This document shows, one piece after another, positions 1-7,477 of a stretch of DNA of 50,243 bases. Made by a program: the position numbers and the translations under genes. The stretch lies in assembly GCF_005869855.1 (NCBI RefSeq), contig NZ_SZNH01000030.1, positions 25,647 through 75,889 on the forward strand. Direction: 5' to 3'. Each line of letters starts with the position of its first letter. Positions within the stretch are counted from its first letter, which is position 1. Source of the stretch: Nostoc sp. PA-18-2419. GTDB lineage: Bacteria > Cyanobacteriota > Cyanobacteriia > Cyanobacteriales > Nostocaceae. The notes beneath the pieces are model-generated. The model was given only the letters and a program-made list of their open reading frames with translations. It was not told where the DNA came from and made no database searches.

Positions 1-503
1 AGGGACTCCTCAAAACACCAAAACGAGTAGCTGAGGCAATGCGATTTCTAACTAGCGGCTACAACCAATCCCTCGAAGAACTCGTTAACGATGCCATCTT
101 TGATGAAGGGCATAACGAGATGGTACTAGTGCGAGATATTAATTTCTTTAGTCTGTGCGAACATCACATGTTGCCATTTATGGGTAGAGCGCACGTTGCT
201 TATATTCCCAATCAAAAAGTTGTGGGACTGAGTAAATTAGCCAGGATTGTCGAGATGTATTCCCGCCGCCTCCAAGTCCAAGAAAGATTAACCCGCCAAA
301 TTGCTGAAGCGATTCAGACTATTCTCGAACCTAAAGGTGTTGCCGTTGTCATAGAAGCTACTCATATGTGCATGGTAATGCGGGGAGTCCAGAAACCAGG
401 TTCTTCAACTGTCACTAGCGCAATGGTCGGTGTGTTTCAAGAAGAACACAAAACCCGTGAAGAATTGTTTAATTTGATTCGCCACCAAGCAACGTTTTTT
501 TAG
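1..503 (+). CDS. folE: GTP cyclohydrolase I, 5'-truncated by the window edge
   Basis: This enzyme converts GTP to 7,8-dihydroneopterin triphosphate, the first step of folate and pterin synthesis, in the cytosol. The reading frame is open from the first base ([13 protein letters not shown]...), so the ATG at 39 is internal and the true start lies outside the window. The zinc and active-site signature is visible: the Cys of LCEHH at 155-157 with its two His, the stretch [11 protein letters not shown], and the third zinc Cys at 369-371 within HMCMVMRG. The C-terminal end ([10 protein letters not shown]) matches the family, so the 3' end is intact. It converges with trpF across a 75-bp gap filled by a G/A-rich hairpin repeat. 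Cyanobacteria often carry more than one folE copy; which one this is cannot be told. Confidence 0.95.
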   Translation, partial: GLLKTPKRVAEAMRFLTSGYNQSLEELVNDAIFDEGHNEMVLVRDINFFSLCEHHMLPFMGRAHVAYIPNQKVVGLSKLARIVEMYSRRLQVQERLTRQIAEAIQTILEPKGVAVVIEATHMCMVMRGVQKPGSSTVTSAMVGVFQEEHKTREELFNLIRHQATFF

Positions 504-532
504 CAAATGGGGCATTGGGCTAAGAAGAAGTG

Positions 533-590
533 TGGGGAGATGGGGTGATGAAATTCTCTCCCCATCTTCCTCATCCCCCTACTCTCTACT
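533..590. repeat. Dispersed G-rich/C-rich hairpin repeat between folE and trpF
   Basis: GGGGAGATGGGG at 534-545 is followed by a C-rich half. AGATGGGG (538-545) pairs exactly with CCCCATCT (560-567) around an AAATTCTC loop. Similar elements occur near 6090-6230, 7231-7335 and 10894-10955. The C-rich tail runs into the 3' end of trpF and supplies its stop codon. It may help to end transcription of the two convergent genes, but no clear U-tract is present. Confidence 0.7.
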
Positions 591-1211
591 CCTTAGTCGC
601 TCAAACAAGAGTGCTACTTTATCTAAATCCTTATCTCCAGGTGCGCTCTCTAGCCCACTAGATAAATCAATGCCGCTAGGATTTACCTGACTTAAAGCTT
701 GGACAATATTATCTGCTGTTAATCCTCCAGCTAAAAACCAAGGGCAATTGGGATTAAATTGCTGTAGCATCGTCCAATCTAAGGTTTTGCCTGTACCACC
801 GAGCTGTTGTGGATGGTAGGCATCAAGTAGTAAAGTATCTACGTATTGTAGGTAATCAGTCGTTGTTTGAAGATGCTCAAAATTACGAATTCTGAATGCT
901 TTAAGTATTTCAATCTTAGGCAAAGCTTGACGTAATCTGTAGCAGAATGCTGGCGATTCATCTCCGTGTAACTGGACACCAGTTAACCCACAATCAACAA
1001 CTATCTGCTTGATTTCGCCAAGAAGAATGTTGGCAAAAACGCCAATTTTGTCAATATTTTCGGGTAATTGTGCCACTAATGCTCGAATTTTGCTTGTGGT
1101 AACGTAGCGAGGGGAGGTAGGCACACAAATAAACCCTAGCGCCGTTGCGCCAAGAGAGGCGATCGCTATAGATTGCTCTGGTTGAGTGATACCGCAAATC
1201 TTAACGCGCAT
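579..1211 (-). CDS. trpF: Phosphoribosylanthranilate isomerase
   Basis: Catalyses the Amadori rearrangement of N-(5-phosphoribosyl)anthranilate to CdRP in tryptophan synthesis. The 210-residue length is normal for a single-domain TIM barrel. The N-terminal KICGIT motif carries the catalytic Cys (residue 6) and LLLD carries the catalytic Asp (residue 130), followed by the phosphate-binding GGTGKTLDW and later [10 protein letters not shown]. The ATG at 1209-1211 is the natural start. The last residues, RSRE, and the stop codon are encoded by GAGTAGAGAGTAGGGGG-type sequence that belongs to the neighbouring dispersed repeat. The native C terminus may therefore have been altered. No other trp gene is adjacent, which is usual in cyanobacteria. 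Confidence 0.95.
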   Translation of the reverse strand: MRVKICGITQPEQSIAIASLGATALGFICVPTSPRYVTTSKIRALVAQLPENIDKIGVFANILLGEIKQIVVDCGLTGVQLHGDESPAFCYRLRQALPKIEILKAFRIRNFEHLQTTTDYLQYVDTLLLDAYHPQQLGGTGKTLDWTMLQQFNPNCPWFLAGGLTADNIVQALSQVNPSGIDLSSGLESAPGDKDLDKVALLFERLRSRE

Positions 1212-1245
1212 GAAAACTTCACAAATTTTAAATAATTATTAGAAA

Positions 1246-1290
1246 AGTCTAGACTATCTAAAAAACTTTTGTACCTGCTAATTTTATAAT
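1246..1290 (+). promoter_or_regulatory. Possible psaK promoter region with a palindrome
   Basis: The 121-bp gap between divergent trpF and psaK holds a perfect 10-bp palindrome, AGTCTAGACT (1246-1255), and a TATAAT hexamer (1285-1290) 43 bp before the psaK start. No good -35 lies at 16-18 bp, so a sigma-70 promoter is only suggested. The palindrome could be a regulator site. Confidence 0.3.
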
Positions 1291-1332
1291 CTTGTAGGTC
1301 TAGATTAACTTTTCCATTTAGGAGACAAAAGG

Positions 1333-1590
1333 TTGATTTTATCTACTTTACTAGCAGTGGCGGCATCTGTTCCTCCAACACCCGCATGGACTCCCAAAAC
1401 AGCGATCGCTATCAGCATTAGTAGCTTAGTAGTTCTTTTACTAAGTACTAAAATTGAAAAACCCCTAGTTGGCCCCAAATTCCCAATTCTGCCGATCAGT
1501 GTTCCAACATTCGTTGCTGCAATGGCTTTAGGTCACATTATCGGCATTGGCATCATTTTGGGATTGACTAACATCAGTGGTCGCCTGTAG
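1333..1590 (+). CDS. psaK: Photosystem I reaction-centre subunit X (PsaK family)
   Basis: PsaK is a small thylakoid membrane subunit at the edge of photosystem I. In cyanobacteria its isoforms affect energy transfer and phycobilisome coupling under high light. The 85-residue protein has the family layout: a short N terminus (TLLAVAASVP.TPAWTP), a first membrane helix, a polar loop, and a second helix ending in GHIIGIGIILGLTNI. The start is TTG at 1333. GGAG (1321-1324) lies 8 bp upstream and no in-frame ATG fits. The first helix and loop (SSLVVLLLSTKIEKPLVGPK) look diverged from the usual NxxAIAxGK-type sequence, so this may be one of several paralogues, not the main PsaK. Confidence 0.85.
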   Translation: MILSTLLAVAASVPPTPAWTPKTAIAISISSLVVLLLSTKIEKPLVGPKFPILPISVPTFVAAMALGHIIGIGIILGLTNISGRL

Positions 1591-1926
1591 GTAGTGAATC
1601 AAACAAGCCTTGTTTCTAAGTTGCATTCACGATTTTGGTTCTCTCTCCAGTAAAAAAGAGATGAGGGAGTGAAGAGTGTGGTGAATGTGGGGAGTGTGAG
1701 GGGGTGGGAGATGATAAAAAAGCTTCCTAGCAGCCCTGTGACGCTTCCCACTCACCTACCTCTTTCCCCTTCTCACAGTTCTACTCCCAGGCATAATTGT
1801 CTATTTTAGAAATTAGAGCATTTGATAACTCAGGATGAATTCAGGGACGTTTAGATATATCTAAGAAATTTTACAAAATATTACGGAGTTAAAGCTATTA
1901 GAAATATTTAGTTTTAGGACAATATA
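1591..1926. other. Intergenic region with G-rich/C-rich dispersed repeat
   Basis: No gene is seen. From about 1655 to 1795 there is a G-rich half (GTGGGGAGTGTGAGGGGG) followed by a C/T-rich half. This resembles the imperfect hairpin repeats elsewhere in the window and may form the psaK 3' end. The last 120 bp are AT-rich and presumably hold the promoter of the protease gene at 1927. Confidence 0.5.
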
Positions 1927-3123
1927 ATGCAAACAAATTGGAAAATTGGGTCTTTATTTGGAATTCCCCTATTTTTAGACCCGTTGTGGTTTGTGATTTT
2001 GGCATTGGCAACTCTGAATTTTGGGGTAGCTTACCAAGAATGGGGGAGTGCTATAGCTTGGAGTGCAGGAATAGTCATGGCACTGCTGCTATTTGGTTCA
2101 GTGCTGTTGCATGAGTTGGGTCACAGCTTGGTAGCCCGATCGCAAGGAATTAAAGTTAACTCTATTACCTTGTTTTTGTTTGGCGGCATTGCGGCGATCG
2201 AAGAAGAATCTAAAACTCCAGCACAAGCGTTTCAAGTAGCGATCGCTGGTCCTTTGGTGAGTATCATACTCTTCTTCCTGCTGCGTTTAGTAGCTAGTGT
2301 TTTACCCGATACTAGTCCAGTCAGTATGATGGTAGGAGATTTGGCAAGAATTAACTTGGTAGTAGCGCTATTTAACATGATTCCCGGTTTACCTCTAGAT
2401 GGAGGACAAGTGTTAAAAGCAGCACTATGGCAAGTAACAGGTAATCGTTTCCAAGCCGTACACTGGGCTGCAAGAGCAGGGCAAATTTTGGGATACGGGG
2501 CGATCGCTTTCGGATTTGTTATAGATTTTGTTACTAGGGAGTTAGTACTTGGTTTGTGGATTGCCCTGTTGGGTTGGTTTGCTGTTCGCAACGCCAGCAC
2601 CTATGACAATGTGACCACATTGCAAGAAAGCTTGTTAAAGGTGGTAGCAGGCGATGCCATGACCCGCGACTATCGGGTAGTTGATGCTGACCAGACATTG
2701 CGTTCCTTTGCCGATTTATATCTATTAGAAACTGCCCCTTTACAAATTTATTTTGCTGCTTCTGATGGACGTTATCGGGGTTTGGTTTCTATCGACGATT
2801 TGCGTTTAATCGAAAGGAGTCAATGGGAAACCCAAACTGTACACAACATCGCGCGTCCCTTAACGGAAATACCTCATGTTGCCGAATCCACATCTTTAGC
2901 AGAGGTAATTAACAAGCTAGAAAATCAGCCCTTACCTTGGATTACCGTACTTTCTCCTGCTGGCGCCGTCGCTGGTGTCATTGACCGGGGAGATATTGTG
3001 TGGGCATTAGCGCAAAAATTAAATTTGCGGATAACCGATGCTGAAATCAAACGTATAAAACAAGAAGGTAGCTATCCGCCTGGATTGCAACTTGGATCGA
3101 TTGCCAAATCCACTAAAAATTAA
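1927..3123 (+). CDS. Site-2 protease family zinc metalloprotease with CBS pair
   Basis: A polytopic intramembrane metalloprotease of the M50B (SpoIVFB/Rv-type) group, 398 residues. The zinc motif HELGH is at residues 62-66 and the second motif PGLPLDGGQ has its Asp near residue 158, so the catalytic set is complete. Several hydrophobic segments cover residues about 10-220. A soluble C-terminal part (about 235-375) carries two CBS-like repeats (DAMTRDYRVVDADQTL... and ...LTEIPHVAESTSLAEVI...), which usually sense adenine nucleotides. The family cleaves membrane-bound regulators or precursors; the substrate is unknown. A terminator-like hairpin follows at 3220. Confidence 0.92.
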   Translation: MQTNWKIGSLFGIPLFLDPLWFVILALATLNFGVAYQEWGSAIAWSAGIVMALLLFGSVLLHELGHSLVARSQGIKVNSITLFLFGGIAAIEEESKTPAQAFQVAIAGPLVSIILFFLLRLVASVLPDTSPVSMMVGDLARINLVVALFNMIPGLPLDGGQVLKAALWQVTGNRFQAVHWAARAGQILGYGAIAFGFVIDFVTRELVLGLWIALLGWFAVRNASTYDNVTTLQESLLKVVAGDAMTRDYRVVDADQTLRSFADLYLLETAPLQIYFAASDGRYRGLVSIDDLRLIERSQWETQTVHNIARPLTEIPHVAESTSLAEVINKLENQPLPWITVLSPAGAVAGVIDRGDIVWALAQKLNLRITDAEIKRIKQEGSYPPGLQLGSIAKSTKN

Positions 3124-3219
3124 CTGTCATACCTTTGTCATAGTTTTGCAATAGATTCGTCAAAAACCTGTGTGATATTTAATTTGGTATTTGGTTACAA
3201 AATGCTTTTTTTGGGTTCG

Positions 3220-3243
3220 AGGTAGGGTCACCTACCTTTTTTC
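3220..3243 (+). terminator. Rho-independent terminator
   Basis: AGGTAGG (3220-3226), a GTCA loop, CCTACCT (3231-3237), then a run of T to 3242. This is a perfect 7-bp stem followed directly by a U-tract, 97 bp after the stop of the site-2 protease gene. It is the clearest intrinsic terminator I saw in the window. Confidence 0.8.
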
Positions 3244-3388
3244 ATTTTTAACTAGCTTGAAAATAGGAAATGGGGAGTTTTGACCGTTAACTGTTGAGTG
3301 TTGAGTTAACGAGTTATTCTCTGCTCCAACTTCTCTTCCGCTCCCTGCCCCCTGCTCCTGCTCCCCCGACTCCCTGATATAACTTAAA

Positions 3389-3432
3389 GTAAGTAAAATG
3401 GAAGTACGTGATATACTACGTCTCTTACTTAC
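3389..3432 (+). promoter_or_regulatory. Inverted repeat in the der leader
   Basis: A perfect 8-bp inverted repeat, GTAAGTAA/TTACTTAC, encloses 28 bp that themselves contain ACGT...ACGT symmetry. The right arm ends 9 bp before the der ATG and there is no clear ribosome binding site between them. It could be an operator or a translation-modulating hairpin. Confidence 0.35.
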
Positions 3433-3441
3433 CCTGGTTTT

Positions 3442-4803
3442 ATGGGACTGCCAATTGTTGCTATTATCGGACGCCCAAATGTGGGCAAATCCACCCTAGT
3501 TAATCGTCTCGCCGGGGAACAAACGGCGATTGTCCATGATGAACCAGGAGTGACACGCGATCGCACTTACATCCGAGCTTATTGGAATGATCGCGACTTT
3601 TTGGTGGTAGACACTGGTGGTTTAGTTTTTAATGATGATACTGAATTTTTGCCACTGATTCGCCAACAGGCATTGACAGCCCTTACAGAAGCGAGTGCCG
3701 CTATCTTTGTAGTCGATGGTCAAATTGGCCCCACCTCAGCAGATCAGGAAATTGCTGAATGGTTGCGCCAACAACCTGTACCAGTCTTACTAGCTGTAAA
3801 TAAATGTGAATCACCAGAACAAGGTTTAATCCAAGCTGCGGAATTTTGGGAATTGGGATTAAACGAACCGTACCCGGTCTCTGCCATTCATGGCAGTGGT
3901 ACAGGAGATTTACTTGATGAGTTAATTAATCACATACCTCCCGTTGGGGAAGTCCCAGAAAATAACGAAATTAAAGTAGCAATTGTGGGACGCCCAAATG
4001 TAGGTAAGTCTAGTTTACTCAATGCTTTTGTGGGAAATGAAAGGGCAATTGTTAGCCCAATTTCTGGTACAACCCGCGATGCAATTGATACTGTAGTTGA
4101 GCGGGATGGACAAACCTATCGCTTGATTGACACTGCTGGCATTCGCAAAAAGAAACAAATAGAATACGGCACAGAATTTTTTAGTATTAACCGCGCTTTC
4201 AAAGCAATTCGCCGCGCTGACGTGGTTTTATTAGTACTAGATGCTTTAGATGGAGTCACTGAGCAAGACCAAAAATTAGCTGGACGGATTATCGAAGAAG
4301 GTCGAGCTTGCATCATCGTAGTTAATAAGTGGGATGCAGTGGAAAAAGATTCTTACACAATCTACGACTACGAAAAAAGTTTACAAGCGCGGTTACATTT
4401 TACTGAATGGGCAGAAACAATATTTGTCAGTGCTTTAAAAGGGCAACGGGTAGAAAAGATTTTAGATTTCGTCAAAACTGCGGCTGAATCACACAAACGC
4501 CGTGTTAGCACATCAGTGATTAATGAAGTTTTAACAGACGCATTAAGCTGGCATTCACCCCCAGCATCGCGTGGTGGGCGTCAAGGCAAAATTTATTATG
4601 GTACACAAGTAAGTACCCAACCACCCACCATCGCCTTATTTGTCAACGATGCCAAACGCTTTAACGACAACTACCGTCGCTACATTGAGCGACAATTTCG
4701 GCAACAGCTAGGATTTAAAGGTAGCCCCATTCGTTTACTCTGGCGGAGTAAAAAAGTTCGCGATTTTGAAAGTGGTAATGTCAATCGAGCAACACGCGTG
4801 TAA
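3442..4803 (+). CDS. der: Ribosome-assembly GTPase Der (EngA)
   Basis: An essential double-GTPase required for 50S ribosomal subunit maturation. The 453-residue length is normal. Two GTPase domains are seen: the first with GRPNVGKST at residues 10-18, DTGG and NKCE; the second with GRPNVGKSS near residue 183, DTAG and NKWD. A KH-like domain begins near residue 355 and ends in [15 protein letters not shown] sequence (here [14 protein letters not shown]). All GTP-binding motifs are intact. The ATG at 3442 gives [16 protein letters not shown], the canonical start. It begins the co-directional run der, ecfT-like, chorismate enzyme, pipX. Confidence 0.97.
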   Translation: MGLPIVAIIGRPNVGKSTLVNRLAGEQTAIVHDEPGVTRDRTYIRAYWNDRDFLVVDTGGLVFNDDTEFLPLIRQQALTALTEASAAIFVVDGQIGPTSADQEIAEWLRQQPVPVLLAVNKCESPEQGLIQAAEFWELGLNEPYPVSAIHGSGTGDLLDELINHIPPVGEVPENNEIKVAIVGRPNVGKSSLLNAFVGNERAIVSPISGTTRDAIDTVVERDGQTYRLIDTAGIRKKKQIEYGTEFFSINRAFKAIRRADVVLLVLDALDGVTEQDQKLAGRIIEEGRACIIVVNKWDAVEKDSYTIYDYEKSLQARLHFTEWAETIFVSALKGQRVEKILDFVKTAAESHKRRVSTSVINEVLTDALSWHSPPASRGGRQGKIYYGTQVSTQPPTIALFVNDAKRFNDNYRRYIERQFRQQLGFKGSPIRLLWRSKKVRDFESGNVNRATRV

Positions 4804-4815
4804 TAATCGTCACTT

Positions 4816-4871
4816 GTCATTAGTCATTTTTTTGCCTAATGACTAATGACTAATGACTAATGACTAATGAC
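4816..4871. repeat. Heptamer tandem repeat (TAATGAC)5 with inverted half
   Basis: Five exact tandem copies of TAATGAC occupy 4837-4871. The inverted sequence GTCATTAGTCATT lies just upstream (4816-4828), separated by a T-run, so the transcript can fold into a 13-bp hairpin. The repeat ends 5 bp before the next gene's ATG at 4877 and leaves no room for a normal Shine-Dalgarno sequence. Such heptamer arrays are known from heterocystous cyanobacteria. Confidence 0.9.
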
Positions 4872-4876
4872 AAAAC

Positions 4877-5794
4877 ATGGATTTACTGCGATCGCTGCCA
4901 CTTGGACTATATTTAGAACAACCCCAAACTTGGTTACATAAAATCGATCCGCGAGTCAAGTTTGCCTGGTTGATGAGTTTTTTAACCAGTTATATATTAG
5001 CCAACAACTATTGGCGGGTGTTGCTGGTGGTAATATTAATCGTTACGACCTTATTTGCAAGGATTCCCCAACGAGTATGGCGGCAGCAAATGGGATGGTT
5101 ATTGATGCTATCATTTTTTGTCTTAGCGATCGCAGCCATCAGTCCTGATGCAATGGGTATAGATTATCAGCCACGACTGCCAGCGAACGAACAAATATTA
5201 ACCCAGCCAGCAAACTCGAATAATCCTATTCAACAAGCAAGCACTCATCAAAAATATAGCTATGTGCTATTTCAAAAAGGTGCACTTAGAATAACTCGCC
5301 ACTCCTTAGATTTGGCGGTAAGCCTGAGTACGATTATATTTACTGTGATTTACAGCACCAACCTATATCTACTGACAACCGCGCCAGAAGAAATTACATC
5401 TGGCATAGAAAGCTTAATGCAACCCCTGCGGCGTTTGAAGCTGCCCGTTACAGAAATTATTTTAACTTTAACTTTATCTTTGCGCTTTATTCCCCTGGTT
5501 TTAGAAGAAGTACAAAACTTATTTCGCTCTGTAATGACAAGGGCAATTAATTGGAAAAAGCTGGGATTAAAAGGAGCATTTAAGCTTTGGATGACAGTTG
5601 CAGAAAGATTGTTAGATAATCTACTCTTACGAGCCGAACAAATGGCCAATGCAATGGTCGTAAGAGGTTTTACCACTCCCAACGAACATCGAGTGCAGTG
5701 GCATGATTTACGATTAAAAGCCCTTGACTGGTTTGCTATTGCGACTTTAGTCTTATTCTGGGGAATACGACTAGCTGTCGGAACTAAAGTCTAA
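4877..5794 (+). CDS. Energy-coupling-factor transporter transmembrane protein (EcfT/CbiQ family)
   Basis: A 305-residue membrane protein of the EcfT/CbiQ family, the T component that links substrate-binding S proteins to ATPases in ECF vitamin and metal transporters. Family marks are the N-terminal LxxLPLGLYxE.. and the HKIDPRVKF segment, about five hydrophobic segments, and a cytoplasmic helix near the C terminus with AMVVRGF, the second Ala-Arg-Gly-type coupling motif. The first such motif appears altered (SVMTRAINWK). No ATPase or S component is encoded nearby, so partners must be elsewhere or the role differs. Plant plastid ABCI12-like proteins belong to the same group. The first two codons follow the heptamer array almost directly. 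Confidence 0.85.
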   Translation: MDLLRSLPLGLYLEQPQTWLHKIDPRVKFAWLMSFLTSYILANNYWRVLLVVILIVTTLFARIPQRVWRQQMGWLLMLSFFVLAIAAISPDAMGIDYQPRLPANEQILTQPANSNNPIQQASTHQKYSYVLFQKGALRITRHSLDLAVSLSTIIFTVIYSTNLYLLTTAPEEITSGIESLMQPLRRLKLPVTEIILTLTLSLRFIPLVLEEVQNLFRSVMTRAINWKKLGLKGAFKLWMTVAERLLDNLLLRAEQMANAMVVRGFTTPNEHRVQWHDLRLKALDWFAIATLVLFWGIRLAVGTKV

Positions 5795-5830
5795 TTTGCC
5801 ATCCTTGAAAATGGAAAGTTTCTAAATAGT

Positions 5831-7477
5831 ATGATGAAGGCTTGGTATTGGCGATCGCTACCCTTAAAAAAGCGCACGGGTTCGGAAGTTTTTACTGCCT
5901 TGTTTGGCCCCACCACCGGAACGGGAATTGCTACCCTACTGGAAAGTCCCTACCCAACACCAATCGAACATCCCCAGCTGAGTCGATATTCTATCTGTGC
6001 AGGTGCTCCTCGCCTAGTGGATGGGGTTCCACAGATGTGGACACCAAAGCTAGGACAGGTTTTTCCTTTCTTAGAACAGTTGTTGGATGAAGGAGATAAG
6101 GAGATGAGGAGATGGGGAGATGAAAAAGATGAGGGAGATGAGGGAGTGTGGGGAAAGAGGGGGGAAAGATTTCTTCCCCATCCTCCCATACCTCCCACCC
6201 CTCCCACACTTCCAATGCCCAATGCCCCACCTCACCTTCCTTTTAGCGGTGGTTGGTTGGGTTGGCTGGGCTACGATGTCGCATGGGAAATCGAACAGCT
6301 ACCCGTTAATAAAATTGATCCCTTGCCATTTCCTGTAGCTTTTTGGTATGAACCAGATTGTTTTACTGTTTTAGATCACGCAGAACAAATTCTTTGGTTA
6401 GCCGCCAGCGATCACAATGGACTCAATAAGTTACAGGAAAAATTGGATCACAGCCAAGCAGACAGCGACAACAACGTAGGATTGTCTCCCTCATCTGGCT
6501 CATGTGCTCCTCTGTTTTTGACATCAAAACCAGATTATGAGACAACTGTCAACCAGGTGAAAAAATATATTCAAGCTGGAGACATTTTTCAGGCAAATCT
6601 TTCATTACGATTTCAAGCGTCTACAGCAGCTTCTGGTTGGGAAATTTACCAAGCCTTGCAAAAAATCAATCCTTCTCCATTTGCCAGCTATTGGCAAACG
6701 CCTTGGGGGGAGGTGATGAGTTGTTCCCCGGAACGATTAGTATTGTTGCAAAATCGACAAGCACAAACCAGACCGATCGCTGGGACGCGATCGCGTGGTG
6801 CAAACCCAGAACAAGATAGCCAACTGGCACAAGATTTACTCAGCAACAGCAAAGAACGTGCAGAACACATCATGCTCGTGGATTTGGAACGCAATGATCT
6901 AGGGCGAGTTTGTGAATGGGGAAGCGTTGTTGTAGACGAATTGCTGACAATTGAGCGATATAGCCATGTGATGCATCTTGTCAGCAACATCATAGGCACT
7001 TTAAAAAACGAATCCCTACAGCACGGCGAAGCCGAACGCACCGTCATTGATTTGATTCGCGCCACCTTCCCAGGCGGCACAATTACAGGTTGTCCCAAAA
7101 TCCGTTGCATGGAAATTATCGAAGAATTAGAACCCGTGCGACGCAGCTTATTCTACGGTTCCTGTGGCTATTTAGATTGGCGTGGTAATTTAGACTTAAA
7201 TATCTTAATCCGTACCCTGCTACTAGCCCCTGAGAAGGAAGATGGAGGAGATGGGGCAATGGGGAGACGGCAAGAAAATTTCAGCTCATCTCCTCACCAC
7301 CCCACCACCTCATCCCTCCCTCGCTCTCCACTCAACATTGTTTGGGGACAAGTTGGCGCGGGAATTGTTGCAGACAGCGATCCTGAGAGAGAATGGTATG
7401 AATGTCTGCATAAAGCTCAGGCGCAGTTGGCAGCGCTGAAAATATTGAATAATCAATCAGGCAATTCCGAGAAATAA
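5831..7477 (+). CDS. Chorismate-binding enzyme: anthranilate synthase I / aminodeoxychorismate synthase I
   Basis: A TrpE/PabB-family enzyme of 548 residues that aminates chorismate, for folate (PabB) or tryptophan (TrpE). The catalytic domain is intact: SLRFQA, a PIAGTRSRG motif near residue 314, HIMLVDLERNDLGRV, HLVSN, FPGGTITGCPK near residue 415, and GQVGAGIVADSDPEREW. The Ala in PIAGT is typical of TrpE; classical PabB has Lys, so the product is ambiguous. Its place beside pipX and the short N-terminal half suggest the second, PabB-like cyanobacterial copy. Two low-complexity segments look foreign: residues about 87-134 (acidic/Gly, then Pro-rich) and about 468-502 (DGGDGAMGRRQ then Ser/Pro/His). 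Both are encoded by dispersed hairpin repeats and keep the frame. Confidence 0.9.
   Translation: MMKAWYWRSLPLKKRTGSEVFTALFGPTTGTGIATLLESPYPTPIEHPQLSRYSICAGAPRLVDGVPQMWTPKLGQVFPFLEQLLDEGDKEMRRWGDEKDEGDEGVWGKRGERFLPHPPIPPTPPTLPMPNAPPHLPFSGGWLGWLGYDVAWEIEQLPVNKIDPLPFPVAFWYEPDCFTVLDHAEQILWLAASDHNGLNKLQEKLDHSQADSDNNVGLSPSSGSCAPLFLTSKPDYETTVNQVKKYIQAGDIFQANLSLRFQASTAASGWEIYQALQKINPSPFASYWQTPWGEVMSCSPERLVLLQNRQAQTRPIAGTRSRGANPEQDSQLAQDLLSNSKERAEHIMLVDLERNDLGRVCEWGSVVVDELLTIERYSHVMHLVSNIIGTLKNESLQHGEAERTVIDLIRATFPGGTITGCPKIRCMEIIEELEPVRRSLFYGSCGYLDWRGNLDLNILIRTLLLAPEKEDGGDGAMGRRQENFSSSPHHPTTSSLPRSPLNIVWGQVGAGIVADSDPEREWYECLHKAQAQLAALKILNNQSGNSEK
6090..6232 (+). repeat. Dispersed hairpin repeat inside a coding region (first copy)
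   Basis: A purine-rich half made of GGAGATGAGGGAGATGGGG-like units (6090-6170) is followed by a C-rich half with CCTCCCAT, CCCACC and AATGCCC units (6175-6232). The two halves are imperfectly complementary. The composition and motifs match the intergenic copies at 533-590 and 10894-10955. Here it is translated as residues about 87-134 of the chorismate-binding enzyme, before the family segment HLPFSGGWLGWLGYD. Confidence 0.75.
7231..7335 (+). repeat. Dispersed hairpin repeat inside a coding region (second copy)
   Basis: GGAGGAGATGGGGCAATGGGG, an AAAATTTCAG centre, then CTCATCTCCTCACCACCCC. The loop resembles AGAATTTCAG in the intergenic copy at 10898-10932. It is translated as residues about 468-502 between LLLAP and NIVWGQVGAG, positions that are normally close together in this family. 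Confidence 0.75.

Larger units (their letters stand above)
3124..3441. other. Intergenic region: terminator, C-rich repeat, der leader
   Basis: Besides the terminator at 3220, this gap holds a GTTGAGTGTTGAGTT stretch and a C-rich tract (CCCTGCCCCCTGCTCC, about 3340-3372). Both are typical short dispersed cyanobacterial repeats. It ends in an inverted repeat just before der, GTAAGTAA (3389-3396) and TTACTTAC (3425-3432). No gene is seen. Confidence 0.6.

Noticed and set aside
3190-3245. Possible tRNA because of GGTTCGA
   Set aside because: No acceptor or anticodon arms; the sequence is the intrinsic terminator hairpin.
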